A DNA stretch of 64,000 bases from Terebella lapidaria (lineage: Eukaryota > Annelida > Polychaeta > Terebellida > Terebellidae): positions 41,340,157-41,404,156 of the forward strand of contig OX424562.1 of assembly GCA_949152475.1 (NCBI GenBank), read 5' to 3'. The notes beneath the pieces are model-generated. The model searched no databases. It was not told the DNA's origin and was given only the letters and a program-made list of their open reading frames with translations. Every line of letters starts with the position of its first letter. Position 1 is the first letter of the stretch. This document shows positions 26,001-37,400 of this stretch, piece after piece. The translations under genes and the position numbers were made by a program.

Positions 26001-26822
26001 ATCAAATGTGTTTTCTTAATGAAGTCGTATTTTGCGAACATGGTATGATGTTGGAGAAAATGGCTGAGAGTGATCTTGATTTGTAACACAGTGCCGGATG
26101 TGCTCCCACATTTAAATCTACTATCATCTGAAAAGAAATCATAGAAAATAATTTTGGATTGATTTACTCCACAAATGTCGGAAAATCGAAGTCATTTTGT
26201 TTTAAATAAGTGTCAGTTACCGAATCATTGATGATTTTTATAAACAGCCATATCAGTGAATATACACATGAAACTCGACAGAATCTCACTCGATTTCATT
26301 CAAACATGACAAATGATTAAATATTGACCAAAAAGTAGCGCTAATATACGTTTTAAATGCAACACAATTTTTATATACATACTTGTCCTGACACCAGTTA
26401 ATAAAGGATTTTTTGAGTCTGTTGGTCTTGACCATGGGGATGGCATATACAGAGCCAGCACGTGTGTCATATGACCGCGTTCGCTTTGGTGGTAGCAGTC
26501 CATGAAGCGGGTGATTAGGACACTGGATGGATTTAAACAAAGATTTGTGATACAAACTCAATTGTGTGATGACAAACCACCAAGGCGAACGTGGTCATAT
26601 GACACGTGTGCTGGCTCCGTGTATGCCATCCCCATGGTCAAGACCAACAGACTCAAAAAATCCTTTATTAATTGGTGTCTGGACAATTGTTCATAACTAC
26701 CCATTCCATATATGCACATATCATGTATATATGTCATGCCTAACTTGCCAGTTTCATATTATGTATTTACATGTCATATTTCTACAGTGTATGTCATTCA
26801 GCCGTCTGGCTGCAAAAATAAA

Positions 26823-26895
<73 letters not shown>

Positions 26896-27129
26896 GTAAA
26901 CATTCTGAGTTTGGAAAAAAATTATATGGAATCCCAGTAACAACATGCAAGCTGCGACCTGCGAGATGGGCTTCCATAATATATCAATAGTTGTCTGGTT
27001 CTTGAGTCGTTCCCAGGGTCGTATTGACACACGGTTCTATGCCTTACTTTCCGCACGTGTGTCCTCATTCTGAGCCAGAGTCAGCTGCAGCACACAGATC
27101 AGCAACACGCCTGGCAACCACACGCTCAT
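12211..27129 (-). CDS. Basigin/neuroplastin-like two-Ig membrane glycoprotein
   Basis: Six coding exons on the minus strand: 27129-27048, 25258-25067, 13260-13183, 13008-12864, 12711-12548 and 12326-12211. Phases agree at every junction, giving 258 residues. Order: signal peptide MSVWLPGVLLICVLQLTLA; Ig1 with VMRCEV, LVWYRND and DIGSYDC; Ig2 with LVLECKTWG, VRWSRGG and DDHGDYMC; several N-x-S/T sites; then a helix beginning KLAALWPFLGIVATVAI, ending with the tail KKRTKPTKQ. The ALWPFLGIVA motif is typical of basigin, neuroplastin and embigin, which chaperone monocarboxylate transporters and Ca-ATPases at the plasma membrane. The cytoplasmic tail is shorter than in vertebrate basigin. A 13-14-base 5' UTR piece precedes the ATG after an acceptor (near 27142), so an upstream non-coding exon is expected beyond 27.15 kb. 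Intron 2 is 11.8 kb and almost filled by LTR-element DNA. Confidence 0.92.
13361..14055 (+). mobile_element. Solo LTR, Ty3/Gypsy family of this locus
   Basis: Starts TGTGCCCAAAGATCG and ends CGCCCGCGGCTTTACA, matching the LTRs of the nearby minus-strand Gypsy element over its length, with the same TG...CA ends. It includes a TATA-like TATAAATA segment near 13535 and the GGCCGGACTCGTCC block near the right end. No internal retroelement sequence adjoins it. Flanks are ACATATAT on both sides. It lies 100 bp from exon 3 of the basigin-like gene, antisense to it. An old fossil. Confidence 0.8.
14059..14085. repeat. (AT)n between two LTRs
   Basis: A pure AT run separating the end of the solo LTR from the LTR start of the next Gypsy element. 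It is probably the target of both insertions. Confidence 0.9.
14086..14340 (+). repeat. 5' LTR remnant of plus-strand Gypsy element
   Basis: Opens TGTGGCGATTTTGCCC and follows the LTR pattern of the family (GATCGCGGCAGGAGTC, CCAGTAAACTATAACAATGG, TATATACTC). Only the first third of a ~720-bp LTR is recognisable before the gag-side sequence. Confidence 0.7.
20193..21754 (+). repeat. Internal direct repeats in Gypsy 3' non-coding region
   Basis: About 195 bases at 20193-20382 recur nearly unchanged at 21361-21556, and about 160 bases at 21203-21362 recur at 21592-21754. Together they look like overlapping tandem duplications within the region after integrase. Part of the segment between them (20740-21000) matches 32745-33116 of the minus-strand element, confirming kinship of the two copies. 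Confidence 0.8.
21877..23340 (+). CDS. Additional 3' open frame of Gypsy element, unknown product
   Basis: An uninterrupted, GC-rich frame of about 485 codons lies after integrase and before the 3' LTR. The first half is rich in Pro, Ser, Ala and Thr. The middle is predicted helical, with a heptad-like stretch (MEHLEAENEQLRRRLDEAEA) that suggests a coiled coil. The end is Pro-rich and finishes EEPMTTEEG. I see no signal peptide, membrane segment, zinc knuckle or catalytic motif, so it does not look like a typical envelope protein. No ATG opens the frame at its left edge. A pyrimidine-rich stretch ending in GTCGCAG (21897-21898) resembles a splice acceptor, so expression by splicing, as some Gypsy kin use for a third frame, is possible. 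The corresponding slot in the minus-strand relative is non-coding. Function unknown. Confidence 0.6.
   Translation, partial: NVLLSVAEAVRQPPATQAVEERHRVTMVVSEMPQIAAKTRVASPKPRPPPRTQGKGSSAGKTPAGTTPLQSPGALTQEDFPGLLEVTVPAGPSEGREVADTSASSSTASVVPPRNPRVIPSVASSSGRAVPLSRSASTSSLVVEGTSAGWQSTASLDLDPLDATTDVRRRLGPTTASVYETFRESVGQAVGHRRDGLDRIPGDPVLVNLPVPRAIRDLRSAGVAALVRAREEHPWDHPQHGRLTRAAEYLVAEMDSSLDRFSRCRAEASRVACDLAYDQGLMEGTRRSLESYRTLSAVIERRAFDQGRTAALAEQSGASAPAPEVTARMEHLEAENEQLRRRLDEAEAARTRLLQGVDDPESSALNQAALQRADAALELAIYPYLVQVWGERTAGPQRTRDTVEMFRAIADLGATSLPASVVMAPSGPGLQGSPHKPLQAPPGLPHPPVQPAFSMPAPLLPWRRDPSPPPDPKTGGTDEEPMTTEEG
23868..25001 (+). repeat. 3' LTR of plus-strand Gypsy element with internal duplication
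   Basis: Begins TGTGGCGATTTTGCCC just after the purine tract and ends TAACTTTACA. A 399-bp segment starting near 23935 (TTCGTTCTTGGCC) is repeated in tandem from 24334, so the LTR is 1134 bp instead of about 735. A TATATATACAC promoter-like stretch occurs in each repeat. Confidence 0.8.
25259..26383. other. Basigin-like intron 1, first part, nothing recognised
   Basis: AT-rich intronic sequence between coding exons 1 and 2 of the minus-strand gene. No coding segment, RNA gene or clear repeat was seen here. Confidence 0.5.
26384..26689. repeat. Inverted pair of LINE-like C-terminal fragments
   Basis: Two ~110-bp arms (26384-26492 and 26577-26689) are inverted copies, roughly 92-95% identical, around an 84-bp spacer. 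Both translate, outwards, to a peptide with SYDTRAGSVYAIPMVKTNRL then KKSFINWC. This resembles the extreme C-terminus of reverse-transcriptase proteins of LINE type (R-x-n-P-x-x-T-x-x-x-K-x-S-F). The pair forms a potential foldback in intron 1. Confidence 0.6.
26822..26895. repeat. (ATT)n microsatellite
   Basis: About 24 ATT triplets follow CTGCAAAAATAAAT. Such tails often end CR1/L2-like LINE copies. The nearby LINE-like fragments make that origin plausible here. Confidence 0.95.
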
Positions 27130-27311
27130 CTTGGTAGCTTCTGTCCTGCAAAATATTCAAACGTTGATGCGGATGATAAAGATTTTATCAAGAATATGAA
27201 CATTGCATGTAAGAATATGTCACATGAAAAAGCATTTCTTGATATGATTTCTCGTATAGATATAATAAGAAACCAAATTTCAATAGTCGTTGATAAGGCT
27301 TCTAAGATATA
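27130..27311 (-). other. 5' side of basigin-like coding exon 1
   Basis: On the minus strand an acceptor (TTTGAATATTTTGCAG) ends at about 27143 and is followed by ACAGAAGCTACCAAG and the ATG. The remainder is intron-like and stops at the LTR starting at 27312. No promoter was identified. Confidence 0.6.
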
Positions 27312-30256
27312 TGTAAAGTTCGGCGGGCGTCCGCTACAGGGCATCCGGCACTACTCTACGGAACACTACAGCCAGGTACAGTCAGCCCGGAACGAGTCCG
27401 GCCGTCATACACAACGACATAACACATGCATCTCACCAACTCCTTAACTACAACATGCATATTACCTAGTTATGGTAATGTAGCCTATGTAGAGCCCGAG
27501 ATGCCATGGGAGCGGCACCACGGAACCCATACACGTGGGCATGTTGCTGGCCGGCCTCGCCGAAGGCACTGTCACAGAGATGGAACTCTGAGCCAGCCCG
27601 ACGGTCTGCCAGAGCCTGTGTCACACCACCCCAGGTGGTAAGAAACCGGTGATCTGCAGGGCGTGAGCCCCCGAGTCAGCAACGGTCTCCCCCACCTGGG
27701 CCCCCAATGGAAATCGTCCCCAGGGCCCGCGAGGGCCTTACCCAAGACACAGGGACGAAAAGCTCATGGCGAGCCTCTCGTCCTGCCTCTCGGCTTGCTC
27801 TGGGACAATCTCACAGACCAAGTCGATGCTTGCGTATATATCGAGCCAAGAGGCGGGAGGAGAAACTAGGTCAAACCATTGTTATAGTTTACTGGGCGCG
27901 ATTTGAGTACAGAGCGTTGCTGGGCAACGCACGATCCTAGCGGGAGCGGTCTAAAAATTAGCCCAAGGGCTAAGAAAGGTTACCGGACAATACATATTTT
28001 AGATATTAGTAGTTTGTCCCGTGACCTTGAAAATAAGGTCATTGGTCAATTCAAGGACACAATAATATTCGGCATATGTCGTTTCTAGTATGTCCACAAC
28101 TGATTTTTAAGCTGTAAAGTTAATAATAAGCGAGATATTAGCCATCATGTCCTGCGACCTTGAAAATGAGGTCAAAGGTTGATTCCAAGGTCATAGCAAA
28201 TTTCAGCTTATATCATTTCCTATACGTTCATAATTGATTCCTAAGCTCTGAAGTCGATAATATGCGAGCAAATAGCCATTTTGTCCTGTGACCTTGAAAA
28301 TTAGGTCAAAGGTGAAGTTCAAGGTCATTACAATGTTCAGAATATATCATTTTCTATATGTCCACGATTGATTGCTAAGCTGTAAAGTCGATAAAAAGCG
28401 AGATATTAGCCATTTCGTTCTCCGACCTTGAAAATGAGGTCAAAGGTCAAATTCAAGGTCATAGCAATATTCAGCATATATCATTTCCTATATGTTTATA
28501 ATTGATTCCTAAGCTGTAAAATTGATAATAAGCGAGATATTAGCCATTTTGTCCTGCGACATTGAAAATGAGGTCAAAGGTCAAGTTCAAGCTCATGACA
28601 ATGTTCAGAATATAACATTTCCTATATGTTCACAATTCATTGCTAAGCTGTAAAGTCGATAATAAGTGAGATATTAGCCATTTTATGCTCTGACCTTGAA
28701 ACTGAGGTCAGAGGTCAAATTCAAGGTCACGAGAATATTCAGCATATATGATTATGCTGAATGTCAAATTCAAGGTCATGATAATATTCAGCATATATCA
28801 TTTCCTATATGTCCACAATTGATCCCTTAGCTGTAAAATCGATAATAAGTGCGATATTGGCCATTTTGTCCTGAGATCTTGAAAATGAGGTCAAAGGTGA
28901 AAATCAACATCATCAGAATATTTGGCATATATCGTTTCCTATATGTCCACAATTGATTCCTAAGCTGTAAAGTCGATAATAAGCGAGATATTAGCCATTT
29001 TGTGCTCTGACCTTGAAACTGAGGTCGGAGGTCAAATTCGAGGTCACGAGAATATTCAGCATATATCATTTCCTATATGTCCACAATTGATCCCTAAGCT
29101 GTAAAATCGATAATAAGTGAGATATTAGCCATTTTGTCCTGTGACCTTGAAAATGAGATCAAAGGTCAAATTCAAGGTTATCAGAATATTCAGCATATAT
29201 CATTTCCTATATGTCCACAATTGATTCCTAAGCTGTAAAGTCGATAATGAATGAGATATTAGCCATTTCGTGCTCTGACCTTGAAACCGAGGTCAGAGGT
29301 CAACTTCAAGGTCACAAGAATATTCGGCATATATCATTTCCTATATGTCCACAATTGATTCCTAGTCTCTAATCTCAATATTAAGTGAGATATTAGGCTT
29401 AATGTGTCCCATTATAAAGCATAGGAGAATTTAACATGGGACAGTCCCATTTGGGCTGAGTTTGGGCCCAAACTGGCCCACTTCGAGCGATTCAAGCGCA
29501 ACGAAATTTATACATGTCACATGAGTACATATGAGGAGTGTTATGCATCAATAAGAAAAAAAGTTACTGAACAGATTTTGAAAAAACGACCATCAAAGTC
29601 CAAAATTGGCCATTTTTAGACGAAAACGGCCACTCTGACCTTGAAACCGAGGTCAGAGGTCAAATTCAAGGTCACGAGAATATTCAACATATATCATTTC
29701 CTATATGTCCACAATTGATTCTTAGTCTCTAATTTCAATTTTAAGTGAGATATTGGGCTTAATGTGTCCCATTATAAAGCATAGGAGAATTTAACATGGG
29801 AAAGTCCCATTTGGGCCTAGTTTGGGCCCAAAATGGCCCACTTCGAGCGATTCAAGGGCAACGAAATTTGTACATGTCACAGGGGTACATAAGAGGAGTG
29901 TCATGCATTAATAAGAAAAAAAGTTACTGAACAGATTTTGAGAAAACGACCATCAAAGTCCAAAATTGGCCATTTTTCGACGAAAACGGCCGCCATTTTG
30001 AAAAAAATGCGAAAATCAAAAAACTAAAAAAAACCTTTCCTGGAAATATTTTTAGGTATTTTTGTGCAAAATTTCAGAAATATTCGCCTGTAAACTTTAA
30101 TGATAAAAATGTGGACGGACGACGGACGACGGACGACGGACGCAACGCCACGGCAATAGGTTATCGGACCAAAGGTCCGGTAACCTAAAATAGGCCGTAA
30201 AACTGGTTAGTGTTTTGCAAAGACTCCTGCCGCGATCTTTGGGCAAAATCGCCACA
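27312..30256 (-). mobile_element. Solo LTR (Gypsy family) split by hairpin element
   Basis: On the minus strand an LTR of this family starts TGTGGCGATTTTGCCC at 30256 and ends CGCCGAACTTTACA at 27312. Its two parts, 27312-27956 and 30191-30256, rejoin exactly across a 2.2-kb insertion (27957-30190). No internal Gypsy sequence accompanies it. Flanking sequence on both sides is a TATA-type run. It lies upstream of the basigin-like gene and in the same orientation. A fossil, older than the element inserted in it. Confidence 0.85.
27957..30190 (+). mobile_element. Hairpin-ended element with tandem core, full-length copy
   Basis: Begins with the perfect hairpin TTAGCCCAAGGGCTAA (27958-27973) then GGTTACCGGACAAT. 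It contains about ten ~133-bp core units (28010-29370), then a unique part (CCCATTATAAAGCATAGG, TTTGGGCCCAAA, a partly repeated segment to 30050), a GACGGACGACGGACG run, and the distal hairpin CGGACCAAAGGTCCG followed by GTAACCTAAAA. The ends carry an inverted GGTTACCGGAC. Insertion into a known LTR sequence defines both boundaries within a few bases, at an AAAAAT target with no clear target duplication. No protein is encoded. Hairpins at both ends, tandem core and lack of a target duplication resemble non-autonomous Helentron/HINE elements and the core-repeat elements known from bivalves. Confidence 0.75.
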
Positions 30257-30708
30257 TATATAAGCTGTTCCTTATTATATCAACTCTTTATACACATTTC
30301 TTTTTCTTCACACATCGCAACTCATTTTCATCAAAAACATACTAACTACCAGAAATCAAACCACAAACTAAATGTGTGTGATTTCTTTTTCATGTCTATA
30401 TTTTATTGAACGTTTTTCGGCTATCCTGGTTTCATTCAGGTTGGAACTTCTGCATTCCGAACAATACCCATTGACCGGTGGGTTTGCAACTGGTGCGAAC
30501 GCAACCCCCTTTTCAGCCCGAAGCCCCGTCATCTACTTATATTTGGCCCTACGTTGTATGAAGATCAGATCCATAAGCCATCTGATCAACCAGGCTTTTG
30601 TGTGTTCACTCAAATTCAGTAAAGACAACTGCTCTGTAATTATATTTTATATTTTTAAATTCAGTAAAGACAACTGTTCTGTATTTATTATATTTTTATA
30701 CAGTATAA
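30257..30708. other. Flank between LTR insertions, with 46-bp tandem pair
   Basis: Non-element sequence between the solo LTR and the next Gypsy copy. Near 30610-30700 a ~46-bp unit (AATTCAGTAAAGACAACTG) is repeated twice. The last bases, TATAA (30704-30708), are one half of the target duplication of the following element. No gene was seen. Confidence 0.6.
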
Positions 30709-31425
30709 TGTAAAGTTCGGCGGGCGCCCGCTACAGGGGGTCCGGCACTACTCTACGGAACACTACAACCAGGTACAGTCAGCCCGGAACGAGTCCGGCC
30801 GTCATACACAACGACATAACACATGCATCTCACCAACTCCTTAACTACAACATGCATATTACACAGTTATGGTAATGTAGCCGTATGTAGAGCCCGAGAT
30901 GCCATGGGAGCGGCACCACGGAACCCGTAAACGTGGGCATGTTGCTGGCCGGCCTCGCCGAAGGCACTGTCGCAGAGATGGAACTCTGAGCCAGCCCGAC
31001 GGTCTGCCAGAGCCTGTGTCACACCACCCTGGGTGGAGAAGAGAACTGGCGATCCACAGGGCTTGCGCCCCCGAGTCAGCAACTGTCTCTACCCCAGCCC
31101 GGGCCCCCAATGGAAATCGTCCCCAGGGCCCGAGAGGGCCTTACCGAAGACACAGGGACGTAAAGCTCATGGCGAGCCTCTCGTCCTGCCTCTCGGCTTG
31201 CTCTGGGACAATCTCACAGACCAAGCAAAATGCTCGCGTATATATCGAGCCAAGAGGCGGGGGGAGAGACTAGGTCACCACTTGTTATAGTTTACTGGGC
31301 GCGATTAGGTACAATGCGTTGCTAGGCAGCGCACGCTCCAAATTCGAGCGGTCTAAAGATAGGCCACAATACTTGCTAGTGTTTTGCAAAGACTCCTGCC
31401 GCGATCTTTGGGCAAAATCGCAACA
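30709..31425 (-). repeat. 3' LTR of minus-strand Gypsy element
   Basis: Runs on the minus strand from TGTTGCGATTTTGCCC to CGCCGAACTTTACA. A TATATA box-like site (GCTCGATATATACGCGAG) lies in the first half, and the purine-rich GAAGGGGGTAA sits immediately upstream. It has the same orientation as the basigin-like gene, whose first visible coding exon is 3.6 kb further on. Confidence 0.9.
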
Positions 31426-34400
31426 TTACCCCCTTCTTGCAATGTTGGTCCCCAACATGTTCCGCCCGCGCCCAAACTGCTGAAAACCCGACGAAGGCTT
31501 CGCATGGCGGGGTCCGGAAGAAGGCAAGATGGCAACACCCGAAAGTCACGGCGTAAAAGGCTAGGACCTTAGGGGTCCCTTTTGGAAGAATGGGGAACGA
31601 CCCCCGGACTTACGGAGTAAACTATAACGCGCTTTACAATTTTGAATAAACCCTAATAAACAAGCTAAAATTTTGACCGAGGTGGTCCAAAAAGGTGTGG
31701 TGACCTTGGAAGGTCATCCGCCGAAAGGGACGGTGTGTCGAGTCTTTGGAATATCTTTAAGGTTAACCTTTAAATTTGGAAATTTGGTAAAACGACACAC
31801 CGAGTGATCATAAGTGATAGTACCTCTAAAAAGTGTTGCCGGCCGCCCTGCCGGACGGCGCCTCAGACCCGCCAGGTGAGTCTGAGGTAGGGCGGAGCCG
31901 CGGGAAGCAGCTCCGGTCAGTCCGCACAGATATACATACATCTGACAGACATACATACACCTGCGGACAGCTGTCGCAGACAGCTATCATCGCCAACGCA
32001 GCAAGCCGCGCTGACTGCCAGTATCGGTATACTGCTACCTGGGCAGGCCAGTGTAGAGACGGGCAGACAGACGGACATCCACAAATGAATGTAGATACCC
32101 GAAAGCCACACACCTGAACGCGGCCCGCACGCGGAATTCACCACTGACATAAACTCTCGCATCTCAAACGCCGGCCACGCGGACCCCTCGGGATCCAGCG
32201 CCGCAGCAGCGGACGAAATGCGAGTGTCACAAAATAAATGCGCCAAACATCTGGAGATTTATAATAATAAATCCGGATACGACATTTTTACATATATATA
32301 AGTGCAACAAATATTGACAGCTATTCTACGCGCGCAGCAGTGCACGCGGCGTCGCTGAAAACTTCTGTACCCGGTCATAACGACAAATTGCCGGACCAAC
32401 ATACAAACACTATAAAACTCATGCGTGAGCTGTCATTTCCCTCCGGTGACTCCAAATCAAAACCGTGTATACGGGTAGAAAATAAATCTCTATCCCGAAA
32501 AACCTTGCAAATAACATACAGTAATTAAAATTAGTAATTAGCTTATGCTGGCACTCTGGCGGACAATGACGTAAAATTAATCACCTCGGCAAGGTAGAAA
32601 TTGGCTTAAAATTGACAATAACCACTAACTTGTGGCTGGTACGAATATGTCAGACGAAAACAACAATAAATTGTCATTCTCCAGTCTTTCGAATATGCAC
32701 ATCACACCGTCACTGTCAAAATTAACGCAATTCCTTACACCCCTCTATTGCACCGGACAGGAAATTTCACCAACTTGTCTCATTTGTGTCATTAAATGAG
32801 CAAGAACAGAATTCTCCAGAGACATGCCGCATACTTGTGGTTTAAATAATCCACTCAGTAAATAATAACATGAGATGGATAAATAAACAAAAACACTCCC
32901 ATAGCCGCTGGTACGCTTACAAGGCGATCCAGCAAGCCCATGACAGGCGGACAGACAATTGGGCGCCCTGTGAGCGTTCATGACGCGCCCACTAGCAACC
33001 CCAACGTACAGCCCGGCCGCGGAGCAAGCCCGGTCAAACCCAGAGCCCAAACAAACGACTACCGGAGCGCGGAACCAATAGATTAGACGCGGGGCCAGCA
33101 TGGGCCATAACCTCAATGGTTAGGGGGCGAACCCTTCATGCCGGCGCCCAATCTAGAGGATCCCAAACACGATGAAATCAATAGCCGGCGCTCGTCCGGA
33201 ACTGCCTGCGAAGAGAGTCCAGATCCAGACAAGTACCATAAAATGGCATATTGACCTTATCCAATGATAATGACAGTGATTAAAAACCACAAAGTATGCT
33301 GTGCATAACAACTTATAGTAGTGGCTCACGGGGGATAACACACCGAAATGCGTTATAGCACGGATCCCCTAAGGGAGCGTCATCCGGTTCCGCATCCTGA
33401 ACTAGCGGATCCATGACAAGCGGGCCCTCGTACTTCTTCAGGTTGTCTATGTGAACCACCAGAACCCTATCCGCGTCGGAATCCCTCCGGATCCGGTAGT
33501 CCACGTCCGTAACCTGCTTCAGTACCGTAAACGGGCCTATCCACGGCTTAGCAAACTTGTGACCTTGCTTCAGCAGTGGATAATAATAACGCACCTTGTC
33601 TCCTACCGCAAACGCGGGCCTAGCCTTGGCATGGGCATCATAGGCACGCTTCTGCGGATAGCAGACTTGTCCAGGCACGCTCGCGCGAAATTTTGGGCAT
33701 TCGCCAGGGCGCGCCGAACCCACTCGACGTACTCCGGACCGCACTGGGGTACCGCACCGGTCTCCGCCGCAGTTGGATACATGATATGCACGGGCAGATT
33801 GAGTTCCCGGCCGTACAACATCTTGTGCGGAGTAACTCCGGTCGAAGAGTGGACCGACGACCTGTACGCCGTTAAGACATACGGGAGGTGGTCATCCCAA
33901 TCATTCGCACGATCATTCACAAAAGCCGCCAGCATGTTCAGGACAGACCGGTTAAAGTGTTCAACCTGTCCGTCCGACTGGGGCCTGTACGGGGTGGTAC
34001 GCACCTTGGTACTCCCTAGCATCTGTGCTAGGTTCCGGAACAGGTTGCTTTCAAATTGCGTGCCCTGATCCGAATGTACCTGCTTAGGCACACCATGGTA
34101 CACCAACCACCTATTCACCAGTAACCGAGCTACCTCGTCCGCAGTCTGGCGGCGCAGTGGGTACGAGTCAGTGTATTTGGTGAAATAGTCGGATATCACC
34201 AGAATTTCCCGGAAACCACGTGGGGTGACCCGATGGGTATCCAGTATATCCAGCGCTCTCCAGTCGAACGGGGCGCCGGCCTTAACCATGGTTAAGGGGC
34301 GACTTCCAAAAGCCGGAACTCCTTTACGAGCTTGACACCGAGGGCAGGCTGCGCACCATCGTTGCACGTCCAAACTGCTACCAGGCCAATGAAAGCGCTG

Positions 34401-37400
34401 TTGTAGCCTATGGACGGTCCTCCGGATTCCCAAGTGACCGGTCACCCGGAGGTCATGCAACTGATGGAGCACTTCTTTCCGCAGCTCCGCCGGAAGCACC
34501 AACTGCCAAACTGGTGGCAGTGGTCTCGGTGGCTCATAGCGCCGGTACAAGAGGCCATCCTTCAGGGAGAGTCTTTCCCACTGGGAGATAAGAGACTGGG
34601 TCTCCTCCCAGTAGGTCTTCCGCTCATCCTTAGAAGGTTTCTGGCTGGCCTCAAGGGCTTTTATTACCAGTGCCAGAGCACTGTCAGCTCTCTGCTTCGC
34701 AATCAACTGTGCCGGAGAGTAGCCACCTAAGTAGGCAGGCTCCTCCGGATCCGGCACTTCCGACTGCGCTGCAGCGGCCATCACCACTGGGGGTAAGGAC
34801 CGCTCATACCCAGACTCGTCCGGAGGGTACCCGTGTGGAGTACACCACCGGACTCGAGGAGGACTCGCTGGAGCTGGACCGCACCTCCGGTTCAAATGCG
34901 GGATGCCCTCGCCGTTGCCGGCGAGTCCGCGCGCGGAGATGAGCCCTGAACACTCCGGCCGCCATGTTGTTATAGGGGGTGGCAGCCTGCGTTCTTCCCG
35001 GAAGGTCCAATTCCGAGTCTGAGGAAGAATCCACGTCGTGCTGGGACGGAGCCATCCCGGCACAGTTAGGATTCTTGCACTTATGACAACGGGACAGGCC
35101 GTCCGCGTTGCCGTGCAACTTACCGGCACGGTGCTCAATCTTCATGTCATACTCCTAGAGTTTGACGAGCCACCGCGCCACCAAGCCATCGGCCTCACTA
35201 TAGTTGAGGAGCCATCTCAGCGAACTGTGGTCAGTCCGCAAGCGGAAATGGTGTCCCAACAAATAGTGCCGGAAACGCTTGGTCATTGTAACCACCGCGA
35301 GCAGCTCGCGGTGAGTGGTGCAGTAGTTCATTTGAGAGTGGCTCAGAGCCACACTCGCATAAGCTACTACCCGCTCCTGCCCGTCCACGACCTGCGAGAG
35401 AACACCGCCGAGTGCAAAGTTACTCGTGCAGTGTCCAGGATGAACTCGCAATCCGGACGGGGGTGCCGCAGCACCGGCGCATCTGCCAAAGCAAGCCGGA
35501 GCGCCGAGAAGGCAACTTCCTGCTCAGCCAACCAGACGAAATCGGCGCCCTTTTCCGTAAGGATAGTAAGGGGGCGCACGATCTCCGCAAAGCCTCGCAC
35601 AAACCGGTGGTGGTAACTCGCGAAGCCCAAAAAGGACCTAACGTCCACCACGTTGCAAGGCCGAGGCCAGTTCTTCACGGCCTCTAGCTTCTTGGGGTCT
35701 GGTCTAACTCTGGTGCCCGTTACCATGAAGCCCAAGTAAAGGATCTCCTGCCGGAAAAATTCACACTTACTTGGCTTCAACTTAAGGCCTGCTTTGTGGA
35801 AGCGATGGAGTACCATCTGGAGGTTGGTGAGGGTTTCCTCGAACGACCGGCCATACACGACGACATCGTCGATGTAGACCATACATCGCTTCCAGAGGAA
35901 CCCTTTAAGTACCATCTCCATGAGGCGCTCGACCGTCGCTGGCGCGTTACAGAGCCCGAACAGCATTACCTTAAATTGGTAGAGCCCGTTCTTGGTAACG
36001 AAGGCAGTCTTCGCCCTATCACTCTCCTCCATCTCAACCTGCCAATACCCGGAGGCCAGATCCAAAGCACAGAAATAGTGCGACCCGGCCAGGGAATCGA
36101 AGGTATCCTCGATGTGCGGGAGAGGATATGAGTCCTTCCGCGTGGCATTGTTTAGCTTCCGATAATCCACGCAGAACCTCCACGAGCCGTCCTTCTTCTT
36201 CACCATAACTACAGGACTTGCCCAAGGGCTATCACTGGGTTCGATGATGTCTAGCTCGAGCATCTTCTGCACCTCCCGGTCTATGACCTCTTGGTGCACG
36301 ATCGCTGCTCGCTGTAGACGCTGCTTAATAGGATGCTCGTCTAGGAGGTCGATGCGGTGTTTGGCAACGTTCGTCTTGCCAACCACACCGTCCAGACTCA
36401 TAAACACATCCGCATACTGCCGGAGCAGCTTGCGGAGAGCCTGACGCTGATCTTCATCCAGCCGGTCCTTCGGAACTCTAGATTCCAGATGGTCCGGCAG
36501 GGTGAACGGATCATCTCCGGCGGCTGCCGCCACACACGCAGCGCAGCAGACAAGATCGTCGGGGATGACACGACTCGACGACGCGGGCGTAGCAGTAGCT
36601 GCCACGCAGCCGCGCCGCAGTACAATGGGAGCATCCGTAGGATTCACCACAAGGATGGGCATCGTGCGGGCGTTGGACTTGACCAGAGCCCCACCCAGCA
36701 TGAGTCCGGTTTCTTGGGCATAACTGCTCACCGGCTGTACTATACATGGACAACCATCGAGGGGCATGCGGGGATGACGCAGCCTCGCCTCAATGATCAT
36801 CTCGCTCATAGGCGGCACTACCGTGGTGCGCGCCGCCCGGAGTTGGAACGACTTAATCGGACCTGCTCGGAAGAGAAAATGGGTGTCCTCTCCGATCCGC
36901 AGTTCACCGGAGCAGAAGTTGGCGATAACCCGATGGATCCGGAGAAAGCTCATTCCAAGGATCCCAGGTGCTCCGATATCCGCAACGATTGCCTCTGTGG
37001 TATACACCTTTTCCCCAAGAGTAATAGGCAGATCGATGATACCGTGGATACGGATGCTATCGTTACCCACTCCGTGGAGCGTGTAACGCCCGGGATCCCG
37101 CAATGCCATGTCGCGGAGCGCTGGCTCGCGCTTAAACGTTCCAGTGGCTACGATGGCAATCTCCGAGCCAGAGTCTACGAGGAACCGGACCGGCTCCCGT
37201 CCAAACGACAGGGGCAGGTACCAGCAAGGGTCCCTCACCAGTGCGCACGTTAGATGATCGGAGTCATCCAGAACACTGGGCTCAGCTACGGAGTCCTCGT
37301 TATCTGCCTCAGCTGCGGAGGAGGTAGACGAATCCTCAAGGATCACTTCCGAAGAAGTTATATCTACTTGAGGCTCGTCCAGCTTGTCTGCAGATGGGGC

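Noticed and set aside
26566-27030. Frames with poly-Ile, poly-Tyr or poly-Asn
   Set aside because: They come from the (ATT)n run at 26822-26895.
33451-34068. Plus-strand frame of 205 codons
   Set aside because: It overlaps the minus-strand integrase, whose motifs are clear, and has none of its own.
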